A DNA stretch of 64,000 bases from Dirofilaria immitis (GCA_024305405.1 JAKNDB010000070.1:1280001-1344000), one strand, 5' to 3'. Positions 46,338-60,900 are shown, numbered from the stretch's first letter. The notes: generated by a model not told the origin, from the letters alone. Program-made: numbers and translations.

Positions 46338-47220
46338 AAATTTCGCATTGATAATGATAGTGATGATTAAATTTAATAGCTAATTAATTGATAATAATAG
46401 TGATGATTAAAATTAACAGCTAATTAATTGATAATAATAATGATGATTAAATTTAATAGCTAATTAATTGATAATAATAGTGATGATTAAAATTAACGGC
46501 TAATTAATTGATAATAATAATGATGATTAAATTTAATAGCTAATTAATTGATAATAATAGTGATGATTAAAATTAACAGCTAATTAATTGATAATAATAG
46601 TGATGATTAAATTTAATAGCTAATTAATTGATAATAATAGTGATGATTAAAATTAACAGCTAATTAATTGATAATAATAATGATGATTAAATTTAATAGC
46701 TAATTAATTGATAATAATAGTGATGATTAAAATTAACAGCTAATTAATTGATAATAATAGTGATGATTAAATTTAATAGCTAATTAATTGATAATAATAG
46801 TGATGATTAAAATTAACGGCTAATTAATTGATAATAATAGTGATGATTAAAATTAACAGCTAATTAATTGATAATAATAGTGATGATTAAATTTAATAGC
46901 TAATTAATTGATAATAATAGTGATGATTAAAATTAACAGCTAATTAATTGATAATAATAGTGATGATTAAATTTAATAGCTAATTAATTGATAATAATAG
47001 TGATGATTAAAATTAACGGCTAATTAATTGATAATAATAGTGATGATTAAAATTAACAGCTAATTAACTGATAATAATAGTGATGATTAAAATTAACGGC
47101 TAATTAATTGATAATAATAGTGATGATTAAATTTAATAGCTAATTAATTGATAATAATAGTGATGATTCAATTTAATAGCTAAGTAACGACAATAAAATT
47201 GTTGATTAAAATTAACAGCT
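46338..47220. repeat. Strict 40-bp tandem array upstream of the IRF2BP gene
   Basis: About 22 units. From 46,381 to 47,180 every unit is exactly 40 bp: taattaattgataataatag or -aa, then tgatgattaa, then atttaatagc (type A) or aattaacRgc (type B). A and B mostly alternate, making an 80-bp higher-order unit, with a few BB and AA breaks. The array ends with diverged units. It begins about 0.3 kb upstream of the IRF2BP start codon. Confidence 0.93.
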
Positions 47221-48589
47221 AATTAATTGATAATAATAATAAGTTAACAGATTGACTAAACAAATAACATGTTAATTTATCAGATAAAAAAAAATTATGC
47301 AATATTTTTGAATAAATTATAATTGATGTAAATTTTTGCGAAAAAAAAATTAATCGAAAAATTTAGCAAAACTATCAAATTTCTATGAAAATGGAATGAT
47401 TAAATTTTTGTATGATAATTGATAATTTTGTATGATATTTTGATTCGATATATATATATAAGAAGAAGGATAAAATGGATAAAATTAGGATAAATATTAA
47501 AAGATATCATCGGTTAAATATTCTAATTTTTAAAATGAAAAAGATTTATAAAATGATAAAAATAAAATTGCAAGAAAGTGATAAATTGAAATGATCGAAA
47601 ATTTTCTAAATAATATTAATTTAATGTATTGAGCTAATAAAAAAATTGTTAACAAAAAAAAAAAAAAATTGATATTAATGTATATTCTTATCCGAAATAT
47701 CATCATCATTACCATCATTATCATTATCATCATTGCTATCAACATTCATCATTATCCTAATTAATCGCAATTTATTCGATTTACAAATTAGCATATAGCG
47801 ATGAAATAAATTCCTTTGCATAAAAATAAGAAATTTTAATGCATAACGTTTAAACAAAAATATATATATATATATTTTACAATTTATCATCTTACTCGTA
47901 AATATCAGAAATTGAATTGATATTGTTTAAAATTAATTTCAAATTAAATATTTCAATCTTTCATTTCATCCTTTATTATTTTTTTTTATTTAAAATAATT
48001 TAATTTTATGTATTTTTTTTCTTTCATAAATTTATGCAATGTAAAAAGAAAAAAACAAAAATACATAAATAAATAATAAAATGAAAGGAAAAAAAAGAGC
48101 AAATTCATTTTAAGTATTATAGTAAATAAATTCCAATTATAATATAATAAAAAAAAATTGAAATTTTTCCTTTATAAAATATAAAATAATAAAAACTTAA
48201 ATTTTATTTTAAAACAAAAAAATTAATTAATAAATATTTAATAATAAATAAATTTAAAATAAGCGCTTAAAAAAGAGAGAGAGAGTGGAAAAAAACAAGA
48301 AATTTTCCAGCATTATATATATATATATATATATGAGATTGAAAAATGATAAGCTTAAAAATGAATGAATACAATCATTTGATTGATATTTTAACAGCTG
48401 GATGAAAAAAAAAAATGATTTTCTTTTTTTTTTCTCGAAAACGAAGATTGGTTAGATTTAAATAGATAATAAACATATCTATGCAATTATTTATACAGCT
48501 GATTAATTTATACATGATATTCTCGAATCATGATAGCTAATAAAAGTTTTGCAAAACGAGATTATCAAGAATACTTTGTAAATAAACTT

Positions 48590-48770
48590 TTTTTTTACCT
48601 TTCTAATTATACATATATTAGAAGATATTTTATAAATTATATTTACTCGTTCTCGAAAAAAAATTTCTCCTTCTTAAAACCGACATCACCTTTTCTAATT
48701 ATACATATATTAGAAGATATTTTATAAATTATATTTACTCGTTCTCAAAAAAAAAATTTCTCGTTCTCGA
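48590..48770. repeat. Two-copy direct repeat
   Basis: Two copies, about 98 bp apart, of ctttctaattatacatatat, then tagaagatattttataaatt, then atatttactcgttctc. Confidence 0.85.
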
Positions 48771-49879
48771 AATTGACGTATAATAGAAAAATTGTAAAAT
48801 ATAATTTTGTAAAATTTAACAAATTTTTTCAATTTAAAAATATCTTTCGCAAAATATATTAAACTTTTTACAAATTAAATTTTCCAAAAAAAAAAAAACA
48901 TTTCGCTAAAAATTTATTTCAACTTTCTCTCTCTTTTTTTGAAATCCTAAAAAGAAAAAAAGTAAAATTATTTTATTTAATCAATAAATGATACAGTACT
49001 AAAATAATATGATTATTCCTCTCTCTCTTCTTTTTTTGCTAATCATAATTTTAATTGGAAATGCATTTGAAATATTGGAAATAGAATTGAAAATAAAATC
49101 ACTCCCTAAAGAGCATATAATAATTTATTTAATTATATAATTTCATGATTATATGAATATATTCGATTAATATATATATATTTTAAAGTTGACGATTTTC
49201 GAATTTAAATAAATTTAATTTTAAATAATTTTATATTTTGTAAAAAAGATTTTTGCTATTTTTTTTTTGCAAAAATATTATCATTCCATCATATCACAGA
49301 TAATCAAAATGTAAAAATAGCGCAAAAAAAATTTACAATAAAAGATATAAAATAATAAATTTGATAATAATGTAATTATCATTGCAATAGTTATGTAATC
49401 AATAATAATGAAAATTATCAGTGCAAATATTTATTTATCAATATAATCGAATAATATGATTGATTTTTGCTAAAATTTCATAAACATATAATTGATCAAA
49501 TTTCTTCATGCTTAATATGACATTTGCGCCATCGTTGCAATTTATTTTATTTTATTTTTTCAAATTAAAATTTTATTCCCGAAAATGAAAATACAACAGT
49601 AGCAATAGTAATAGATCAATTTTTGAAGTAAAAAAAAAGTTTCCAAACCAATTCTGATCATATTTATTTACTTTTTTACTTAATGCGACATTTGCGCTAA
49701 CGTTTTTTTCTATCTTTTCTTGCAAATAGAATTTTTATTTAAAAAAAAAAGAGATTTTTAGCAAAATCGAATATTTTATTGTAAATATAAAATTTAGCAG
49801 AAATTTTATGCGACATTTGCGCTAGCTACTTTTATTATTATAAATAGATTGAAGAAAAAAAGATCAATGATAAAAAGAA

Positions 49880-49990
49880 AGATGCAGCAAAACAACAACA
49901 ACAATAAGCAACAACAATAACAAACAACAACAACAACAACAACAACAAACAACAACAGCAACAGCAATAGCAATAGCAATAACAAATAAT
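49880..49990. repeat. (CAA)n-type tract
   Basis: Interrupted caacaacaa and caatag repeats. The 89-codon minus-strand frame over it is repeat translation. Confidence 0.85.
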
Positions 49991-50639
49991 GAAATTAAAA
50001 ATTGTAGGAGAAAAAAAAGAAAGAAAGAAAGAAAAGAGAGAGAGAAAAAAGAAAAAGAATGAAAAAGTTTGAAACGAGTGATTGAGAGGTGGAAGAGAGA
50101 GGAGAGAGAGAGAGAGGTAAAGAGAGAATTCAAGTTACCAAAAAAGGAAATTCCAGTTGGTAAGTTAAAAATTTTTCATTTGCTATTCGAAAATGAAAAA
50201 AAAGGAAAAATTTAGAAGGACGGATGAAATGAAATGAAAGAAGAAGTAGTGAATTGAATGAAAAGGAAGAAAAAAACGCTTATAAGCGGAAGAGAAAGAT
50301 GAAATGAAAGAAATGAAAAAAGTTTTCTTTTTTTTCAAAACTTTTCTCCTTCTCTCTCTCTCTCTTTCTTTTTCTCTGTCTCTCTCTCTGTCCTCTCTCT
50401 CTCTCTCTTTTTTACATACCTTCTTTCAATCGGCTAGTTTTTTTCTTTTTTTTTTTTGAAATCAGTTAAAATTTATGTGCTTTGATCTTCATTGTCTAGA
50501 CATAATCATTAAAAAGCAAAAATTTTTAACAAAACTAAATATATTCATTTTTAAAATCAGCAAGTTCCATTCTTATAAAATAAACTTTTTCCTTTTAGAT
50601 AAATTAATGATTAGCTCTATTTTAGTATCATTTATTATC

Positions 50640-51260
50640 ATTACTAACATTTATTATCATTTATTATTGCTTATTATCATTTACTATCATTTATTATCAT
50701 TTATTATTGCTTATTATCATTTACTATCATTTATTATCATTTATTATTGCTTATTATCATTTACTATCATTTATTATCATTTATTATTGCTTATTATCAT
50801 TTACTATCATTTATTATCATTTATTATCATTTACTATCATTTATTATCATTTATTATTGCTTATTATCATTTACTATCATTTATTATCATTTATTATTGC
50901 TTATTATCATTTACTATCATTTATTATCATTTATTATTGCTTATTATCATTTACTATCATTTATTATCATTTATTATCATTACTATCATTTATTATCATT
51001 TATTATTGCTTATTATCATTTACTATCATTTATTATCATTTATTATTGCTTATTATCATTTACTATCATTTATTATCATTTACTATCATTTATTATCATT
51101 TATTATCATTACTATCATTTATTATCATTTATTGTCATTACTATCATTTATTATCATTTATTATTGCTTATTATCATTTACTATCATTTATTATCATTTA
51201 TTATCATTACTATCATTTATTACCATTTATTATCATTACTATCATTTATTATTACCATCA
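50640..51260. repeat. Decamer-based satellite with 40-bp higher order
   Basis: Built from three decamers: a = TTATTATCAT, b = TTATTATTGC, c = TTACTATCAT. From 50,651 to about 50,980 they run in perfect 10-bp register, mostly in the order a-b-a-c. After that single-base losses shift the register. Open frames of up to 267 codons arise in all three plus-strand frames, which is expected because 10 is not a multiple of three and no decamer order makes a stop. Confidence 0.95.
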
Positions 51261-51289
51261 TTATACCTGTTATTGTAATTATCATTATT

Positions 51290-51820
51290 ATTGTTATTAT
51301 TAATTATTGTTATTCATTATTATTATTATCATTACCATTATTATTGTTACTATTATTAATATTATTATTACTGTCATTATTATTATGATTATTGTTATTA
51401 TAATTGTTATTATTACTACCATTATTTATTATTATTATTATCATTACTTATTATTATTGTTGTTATTATTATTATTATTATCATATTATTATTATTATTA
51501 TTACTATTATTGCTTATTATTATTATTGTCATTATTATTATTATTGTTAGTTATCAAAATTACCACTATTGTTATCATTATCATTGTTATTCATTACTAT
51601 TATTATTGTACCTACTGTCATTATTATTATTATTTATCACTCCTATTATTATATAGTATTATTTACCTGTTTTATATTAAATTTCAAGTATTAAATAATT
51701 GATCGGATTTTACCTGTTTTATTTAAATTTCCAAATATTACATAATTGATCAGGTATCAGTTAAAGGAATGGAATTATAATTTAAAAGTATGCACATGAT
51801 AAAAATGCATTATATATTAC

Positions 51821-51871
<51 letters not shown>

Positions 51872-51900
51872 TGTTATTATTATTATTACTATATTATTGT
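51290..51900. repeat. ATT-rich microsatellites
   Basis: Mixed TTA, TTG and TCA trinucleotide repeats to 51,640, then a purer (TTA)n at 51,815-51,875. Confidence 0.9.
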
Positions 51901-52079
51901 TTTTATTAGTATTTATCAATATTTATTTACATTTCTCGATATGACTATATCAAATCAAATTTTTAATATTATATATATGATCGAATCGATTAAAGAGAAT
52001 AATAAATTGAATTAACAATATAATAACAAATATAGCGTTTATAACAAAAATATAATTATTTTTGTGTGATTAAATTTTA

Positions 52080-52270
52080 ATATCATTACATAATATGATA
52101 ATAATTGTAATGAATGATAAGTTTTTTTTTTTAATTCGTTATCATTTTAAAACAATAACTATAATAATATCATAATTTATATTATTTTCATTATATAATG
52201 TGATAATGATTGTAATGAATGATAAGTTCTTTTTTAATTCATTATCATTTTAAAACAATAACTATAGTAA
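52080..52270. repeat. Two-copy direct repeat
   Basis: Two copies, about 117 bp apart, of ataatgtgataatgattgta, then atgaatgataagtt, then cattttaaaacaataactat. Confidence 0.75.
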
Positions 52271-52389
52271 TATATTATATGATAATTCGAGAAAAAAATA
52301 CGAATGCTATAATCATATATAGATATGATAATATTTCAGGAGTTTTTCATTTTTGTACTATTTTTAACTAATTTTTTATAGGAAGACAA

Positions 52390-52535
52390 AACTTACTCCT
52401 ACAATAATTCAAATAAATTGCTCTAACAATAATCAGATGAATTGCTCTAACAATAAACAGATTACTCCTACAATAAATGATATCACTTGCTCTAACAATA
52501 ATCAGATTACTCCTACAATAAATGACATCATTTAA
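52390..52535. repeat. Mixed-order short repeat
   Basis: Two related modules, tactcctacaataa and tgctctaacaataa, occur three times each in mixed order, joined by atcagat or atgacatca. Confidence 0.75.
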
Positions 52536-53229
52536 TTGCTTATTAATTTATTATTCAATTATGATTAATTAATAAATAAATAAATAAACATATATAATTT
52601 ATCTATATTATATTGCATGAATTATTTTTGCTAAGAAATGTTAACATTTACATTTTAAATGTAATGATAAAAATGATATTTATACTTATCACTAATATAG
52701 CATTAAATGATTTCGTATAATTATTTAATCAATACATTCTTATCATTTTTAACATTTTTAAAAAGAAAAACGAACAAACAAGCAAACAAATAAACAAATA
52801 AATCATCAAAATAATTTTGCTATAAATCATGCAAAACTATCTAATAGCAGCAATTGATTATCATATTGTAATAAAATATCGATAACAAAATAATTTCTTT
52901 TTTTTTTTTTTGAAATTACTAAAAAAATTTCAAATTTTAAAATTTGATTTATCTAAAATTTTTAATTTTATTTTAAATTTAATTTAACAAATTCAAATTC
53001 AAATTTGTATCAAAAATCGACCATTCATTGAAACAAAATGCAAATTCGAATTTAAATTTAAAAAATAAATAAAAAATTTTTTTTAATAAAATAATTTAAT
53101 TCAATTTTTAAATAATAATTGAACAGAAAAGAAGAAAAGAAAATTATTAATTATTATTTTATACGATAATTGATCAATTTGATTAATTAATCAATCATTT
53201 GTTTATATAAATACATATATTTACATATA

Positions 53230-54080
53230 TTATTTGTGATATTTGGAATGATGTTGATGTTAATGATGATGACGATGATAATAATGATATCGATTCTATT
53301 TGGAATGATGATTGATTGAATTGATCAATCAATTGATCAATTATCGATGCAAATATATGTATATGTTATTTTTGGTATTTCTAATACATATAATTATAAT
53401 ATTTGTAAAAAATAAGAAAAAAAAGCAATTTAATGATGATGATGATGATGTTGATGTCTGTTTGATCGAATATGAAATAATTGATCAAATTGATCAATGA
53501 ATTAAATCAATTATCGATACAATAATATTTATACATAACTATTACTTATATTTGACATTTGAAACAACGATACTGATTGGTGATAATAACCATCAGTGGT
53601 GATAATGATACTGATCGGTGATAATAATCATCAGTTGTGATAATGATAATGATTGGTAATGATAATCATTAGTAAAGAAAATAATGATTGGTAATTATGG
53701 TAATGATTGATGGTGATAATAATGATTGACGATGATAATAATCATTAGTGATGATAATAATGAATAATCATTGGTGATGATGATGATGATGATGCTGATG
53801 ATACTGATGATGATAATGATAATGATTGATGATGATAATCATTAGTAGTGAAAATAATGATTGGTAATTACGGTAATGTTTGGTGGTGATGACGATAATG
53901 ATTGGTGATGATAATGATAACGAATGGTGATGATAATAATCATTGGTGATGATGATGATGATGATACTAATGATACTGATGATGATTAGTGTTGATAATA
54001 ATCGTTAGTGATAATAATAATAATTTGGTGATTGATAATGATAATGATTGATGATAATGATAATGATGATATTTATATAT
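53230..54080. repeat. GAT/AAT satellite
   Basis: Degenerate gatgataataatcattggtg units with variable phase, ending in a (TA)n tract near 54,065-54,110. No spacer as conserved as that at 8.7-9.4 kb is seen. Confidence 0.85.
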
Positions 54081-54499
54081 ATAGATATAGATATATATAT
54101 ATATATACATGAAGCTATATGTATGTATGTATATATGATGTATAGCTAAATCTAAATTATCAACAAATACAAAATCTATCCGTCAATTTCCTCATGAATT
54201 ATTTATAGTTTAATTTCAATACTGCCACAATAGAAATTGCATAAATAAAAAAAAAAGAGAATTTCTTTCTTTCTTTCTTTTTTTCTATGAATATATTTCA
54301 TATGATATGCAAAAAAAAAAAAAAAAAAGAATGGAATAGCAAATTAGGCTAATGTAATTGAAGAGAAAGAGAGAGAGAGAGAGAGAGCAGAGAGAGAGAG
54401 ATATAGGGAGAGAGAGAGAGAAGTAGGAAGGGAAGAAAAAAACTTTTTTTTAAATTAAAAATTTAAATGAATTTTTTTCCGAAAAATGAAAATGCTTCT

Positions 54500-54581
54500 C
54501 AGTTTCATTACTATTATTATTATTGTTAGTATCATGATTAACATTATTATTATTATTATTATTATTATCATTATTTTTATC

Positions 54582-54612
<31 letters not shown>

Positions 54613-54660
54613 ATTATCAACATTATCATCATTATTATTGTTATTATTATTATCTTAGGA
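54500..54660. repeat. (ATT)n microsatellite
   Basis: Near-pure ATT with a few ATC steps. The Ile- and Asn-rich frames on both strands are translation of the repeat. Confidence 0.95.
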
Positions 54661-56289
54661 AGAGAAGTAATTTTATCTCTTCTTTCTATCAAATTAGCAT
54701 AAATGAAATATATTCTCGGAATGATAAAGAAAATGATTGAATTAATTGAGAAGCGAAGAAACGATCGATAATTATATTATCATTGATAAATAAGGCAGTG
54801 GAAAAATTTAATTAAACTAAAAATTATTTATACAAAATATATAAAAAAGAAAAATGAAATAAATTTATTTTTTAATTAAAGAAAATAAGAAAAATGAAAC
54901 TTAGCTTTTCTTTTTTTTTTTTGATTATTATATAATTTATAAATTTCTGTTTTTTTTTTTTTTTAATGCTTAAATAGAATTTTCTTTGCAGTTTTAAAAA
55001 AAAGGAAGGAATGAAGAAAAATTGAACATATATTTATCAAATTGATCGATTGATTGATTGATTGATCGATTTGATTGATCTTATAAAATTATCAAATCAA
55101 ACTATCTACCTTCCGATCAGGCGAGAAGAAAGGAGGGAAGGAAGGAAGGAAAGAAGAAGGGAAGGAAGAAAGGAAGGAAATGAATTTCTGCTAGTCTGAT
55201 ATACATATTATCATCATCAAAGGGCATGCTGATCATTATCATCTTCACTAACACCATTATCATTATCATCATTATCGTTATCATATACATATATATATAT
55301 ATATATATATGTTTATATAAACGTATGCTTTAAACACAGAAACTGCCAAGGCAATCAATCATTCATTATCAAAAAAAAATGATTCAATTCAATCAAATCT
55401 ATTATTTTCATTTTTCATTGAAAGCAATAAATTTTTCCCATTCACTTTTTTTTTTAACAAAACAACATCAACAATAATAACAACAATAACAATAACAATA
55501 ACAACAATAACGATAACAATAGCATTGATAACGATAATAGCGATGATGATGATAACGATGATGATGATGATGATGATAATGAATAATTCATACCACAAAA
55601 TTTCTCACATTTTTTTCAATTATTATTAAAGAAAAAAATTCATCATAAATGATAGATAAATATTTGAAAGAAACAAAAGATGAAATAAAAAGAAAGAGAA
55701 AAATATTTCTTTCAATTGAAATAATTTTAATAAGAAATTGAAATTAAATTATTATAATATTTTAGTAAATAATTAATTATTTAATTATTCGATTATCTAT
55801 ATGCATATTTTTTTCTATAAAAAAAAAAAAAAAAGGAATAATAAGATGAGAATTATTATTTCTGTTAAAATTTTCATTTACTAAAGTTTTACAAAATTTT
55901 TCTCGAAAAAAATCAAAAATAATATATTTCGAGAAATAAAAAAAAAGAAAAAAGAAAAGCGAAAATTGTTGAAGAAAAAACAACGACGCGTTTTTTTTTT
56001 TAAATTAAAAATTCTATTAAATAAAAGTAATTAATTAATTATTTGATTATTTTAATTTCCTATTATTAATTCAATTTGTTCTTTTCGATTTAAAATAATT
56101 TATTAATTATTTTTACATTTCATTTCTAAGCAAATTATAAAAGAACTTTAAAAAGAAAAAATAGGAAGCAAGGATAAGAGGAAGGGAGGAAAAAAACCAG
56201 AAATATTATCAAATATATTTAATCTTATTAAAGATAGAATAAAATGAATTGAAATGTCAACAACTATTTCCTTTCTTCTATCGTTTTTT

Positions 56290-56470
56290 TTTCATTCGAG
56301 AAATCAATAGATAGTTTTTATTCAATTCGAGAAATCGAAAGGTATTTTTGATTAAACTAAGGAAATCAATAAATTTTTTTTTCATTCAAATCGAGAAATC
56401 AATAAATATTATTCATTCAATTCGAGAAATTAACAAATATTTTTTATCTAATTCGAGAAATCAACAAATA
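56290..56470. repeat. Minisatellite of about 30 bp
   Basis: Five to six copies of attcgagaaatcaataaata followed by a T-run. Confidence 0.8.
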
Positions 56471-58559
56471 TTTTTTTGTCCGTTAAATCAATCAATATTT
56501 ATCATTCGAGAAAACGATTACTATATCATTTATTTCAAACTTTTTCTTTTCAAAAAAAAGTTGCAAATTGAAAAAATTAAATTAAAATTGTAATCTAATC
56601 TTTACCAAATCCAATCCTTTCTTTTTACAGTAAATATAATAAATTTATTGTGAAAATAAAAATAGGAAAAAGAAAAAAAAAGCAAATATCGGTAATCGAG
56701 AAAAAAATTTGATAAAAGTATTGAGAAAAAAAAGTGATAAAAGTCTCATAACAATAAATATTAATTATCAAATCAAAAAAATTAGAGAAAAAATCAGTGA
56801 TCGATATGGATATTTATAGTTTGTTTTTGAAATTTTTTTAAATCAAAATTATCACTTATCAGACATTTATTATATTGATAAAATTTCTGCATACTTTTCC
56901 AATTTAGCTAGAAATCTAACTTTTTTCTGTTATATTTAATTTACAAGTTTCTCCATTATTCACTTAACATTTTTTTTTCTCTCTTTCTCTTTCTCCTAAA
57001 AATTTCTTTACTTTTCCGTGAAATAAAATTAATCAATCAATTCTCGAGTTATTCCATTTATCTAGTCTTTCTACAAAAATATAATCAATTTCTCGAACTG
57101 TTAGCATGAACTTTATATAAATTGATAATATCAATTTCACTAATAATGTTTTATCAATTCAGTTAAAAATGTAATAAAAGTTATTATCACTAAGCTAAAA
57201 AAAAAAAATTATAGCTATTTTCATAAAATATACTTTATTGAATGGAATAATTTTTGATGGTATAAATAATGTAAAATAACTGATAAGAAAATGATAAAAT
57301 ATCAAATTATATATGATGTGAAGGAGTGGAAAAGGACTTCAACATGAACCTTATCAGTACATATATCATAGGCAAATAAATTTTGAAATTTTCTACGTAA
57401 AAATGGGTAAAACATGAGAATCATATGTGTACATTTAGATATGTATATATATATATACTATCATCTATCTTTCTCTTCAATAACTATCACATATTTGATG
57501 AGCAACTGATAACAGACTTCCACAATTGATAAAATTTATTACTATTAAGCTAATGAAAACAAAGAATTGAGATAGAACAACATCAAAAATTACTATTCTT
57601 TGATAAGCATTTCTTTTTCTTTTTTTCTTTAAATCTAAGAATATAATTATAATAACTTAATTTTCAAATAATTAAATGATAATATTATCATATCATTGCT
57701 ATGAAAATTTTTTGAAAAAAAAATAAATATTGTTTGATAAAATTCTTTTATCATTAATATTTTATCAATTATAGAAGAATGATAAATGATTGCTTGATAT
57801 GAATCATTTTTGCTCTTTTATGTCTAATTTTTAACGAAATAAAATTTCTTATTATTTCATCCTAAAATTAAAAATCAGGCATTATATATTAGAAATTAAA
57901 GTTTCTTATCATTTCTTTTAAATTTCATTCGTATATTTATCAGTGATAAAGCTAGAAATGAAAAAAACACATTAATCTATCTTATCAATAAATAAAATAT
58001 TTTAATCATGAAATATTATCAGAGTTTTTACAGAAATTATTGAAAATTTATGATTAATATAAACCAATCAGCGATATGTTATAAATATGGAATAATAATA
58101 ATAATGATAATAATGATATTAATAACAAGAACAACAACAATAATAATAATAATAAAAATAATAATAATAAATGATGTACAAAAGAAAATATTATCATTGC
58201 TAAATGGAATGAACAATTGTTAGAAGATGATGATGGTGATGATGATGATGATGATGATGATAACGATGATGATGCTGTATTTCCTTATAAAGATAAGGAA
58301 GAATAATGAAAATGTAGAATGATGAAGATGATGATAGTAAAGATAGATGAAGTCAATGACCTTGTTTTTATTCCCATCTTAAAATTGGGTCAAGTTGAGT
58401 TCATCATTATTGAATACTATGGAACAATCAACAATTGAACGTTCAAAAAATAATCACATGAAGTATTTAGTAATTAGTGTCATTTAATTTTTTCTAATAT
58501 AATTTATTCATTTCATCAATAAATAATTTATAATAAATATTAGAATTAATTAATTCAAT

Positions 58560-59215
58560 TATATGCATAAATTATAATAATATGAGTGATTACTGTATTC
58601 ATTATTACTGATATATCTATTAATAATATAACTGTAATGATTGTTACCAAATATATCTATTATCAATATTACTGTATGTATTAAAAAAATATAATAATAT
58701 AATTGATTACTGTACTGATAATCACTAAATTACAATATTACTGCAATAGAATGAAGCAAAAAAATTAGACAAAAGTGTATATCGAAAATGCATATATAAT
58801 AATATGATTAATTACTGTACTGATTATTACTAAATATATCTATTAATAATATTACTGTAATGCTTATTACCAAATATATCTATTATCAATATTACTGTAT
58901 ATATTAAAAAAATATAATAATATAATTGATTACTGTACTGATTATCACTAAATTACAATATTACTGCAATAGAATGAAGCAAAAAAAATTAGACAAAAGT
59001 GTATATCGAAAATGCATATATAATAATATGATTAATTACTGTACTGATTATTACTAAATATATCTATTAATAATATTACTGTAATGATTATTACCAAATA
59101 TATCTATTATCAATATTACTGTATATATTAAAAATATATGTAATAATATGATTGATTACTGTACTGATTATTACTAAATATATCCACTATCAATATTACT
59201 GTAATGGAATGAGGC
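58560..59215. repeat. Tandem repeat with a 224-bp unit
   Basis: Nearly three copies. The marker gtgtatatcgaaaatgcata occurs at 58,775 and 58,999. Inside each unit a shorter module, tactgtactgattattacta followed by aatatatctatta, repeats two or three times. Confidence 0.85.
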
Positions 59216-59663
59216 AAAAAAATTAGACGAAAATATTTATATAAAAAGATATTTAAAAAAATTTAATTAAAATATTTCGAAAAAGATTTTTGAAAAATAT
59301 TTTGAATTAATTTTTTAATTCTTTTAGAATTCATATTTTGAATATCTGAAATTATTTTTATATTATATAATTTTTAAACTTTCCTTTTATAATTTATAAG
59401 AATATAAATATCAATAAAAATTAAGTAATTAAGTAATTTAATCAAAATAGTTTTCGTTAAAAATTTATTTTATATCGATAATATGTCACAATATAAATGT
59501 ATATATGATTTCAAATTTCCTCTCATTTAATTCCCACTCATTTCCTACTATTAATTAATTAATTCATAAAAGCTTTCATATATTTATAGATGAAAAGAAA
59601 CGAAAAAAAAAATTTGAAGCAAATAGTTTGAAAAATTTTTCGAAATAATATTTTATAAATGTA

Positions 59664-59699
59664 TCATTCTCGAGAAAAAAATAGATTTCTCGAGAATGA
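59664..59699. repeat. Perfect 14-bp hairpin
   Basis: Arms TCATTCTCGAGAAA and TTTCTCGAGAATGA flank an eight-base loop. The embedded CTCGAG is common nearby (for example the TCGAGAATTCTCGA palindrome at 41,748-41,761). Confidence 0.8.
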
Positions 59700-59889
59700 A
59701 AAAGAATTTAATTAAGAAATTTCGATGAGGAAAAAAATACTTTATATATGTATCATTTTTTCTGGCAGTATTTTCTATCTTTTTTTTTTGATTTAATTAA
59801 AAAAAAAAAAAAAAGAAGAAGGAATAAAAGAAAGATCTAGATTTCTTATAAAATCAACTTCAATTTTCCAATCCCAATTCTCAAGTGAT

Positions 59890-59920
<31 letters not shown>

Positions 59921-60900
59921 CATCTTTATCTCTCTTTATCCCTCTCTCTTACTATCGCTTTCCCTTTCTCTGCGCTATCTCACCCTCTCATTAACTATTT
60001 TAATCATTAACATAATATTTACAATTTTATATTCTCATTAGCAAAGATGTTGTTTATATTCGAGAGAGCATACTTATGTTAATATATCAGAAATGAAGAA
60101 TCAAAAGATCGATTATTTTAGTATATATATATATATATATATATGTACATATGTATATACTTATATATATGTGATTTACGTTTTATCACTTTCCAAAAAT
60201 CACTTCAATATATCATTAAAGATTCATTCGAATTGAAATATCTGAAATGATATATCTAAAATATATAATATAAAATGATTGATGAAAAGAAATGATGCAT
60301 ATAATTTTTGCATGATAAGATAAGATGATATGATGCGCATATTTTAAACGAATGATAATTATAATAATCAATTACTACTATGCGATGATCAAAAATTTGA
60401 AATGAAATAAATTTTAAAAGCATAAAATTAGAAATTAAAAAATGATCAAATTTGCTTTCGTATTTTTGCTCCCTTATTTAATTATATAAGCATATCATTC
60501 TATACGTAATATAATAATTAAAATATGAAATTAAATAGGAATTTGATAGCAAATATCGGTCCAAATTTTAAAACATATAATAATCAAAATTGTAATTAGC
60601 AACATTTAATTAAGCTTATATTATTACTATTTTACAACTTTTCCGCTTACTATCTTTATCCATTCTTTCTCTTTCAATTTCATTTCCTTTAATTTTTTTT
60701 TCCCACTTAATTATACAAAAAAAAAAAAGAAAACTTGTTTTCTAGATATAGAACAAGCTTGAAACCAGATGATAATCGATGATAGATAAGAGTGATGAAA
60801 TGAGATTTCTTTTATTCTTTTTTTTTTTTTGAATTTTTAGTTCAAAAAAAAAAAACTAGAAAATCTCGTTTAAACAGCTGTTACTCCTTTCTCTTCTCTT

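Noticed and set aside
46338..47220. CRISPR-like regular array
   Set aside because: Units are contiguous with no unique spacers, and the context is a eukaryotic genome; it is a tandem satellite.
50475..51702. Open frames of 131-267 codons in all three plus-strand frames
   Set aside because: They are translations of the decamer satellite and neighbouring ATT tracts; only Ile, Tyr, His, Leu, Ser-type residues and no protein features.
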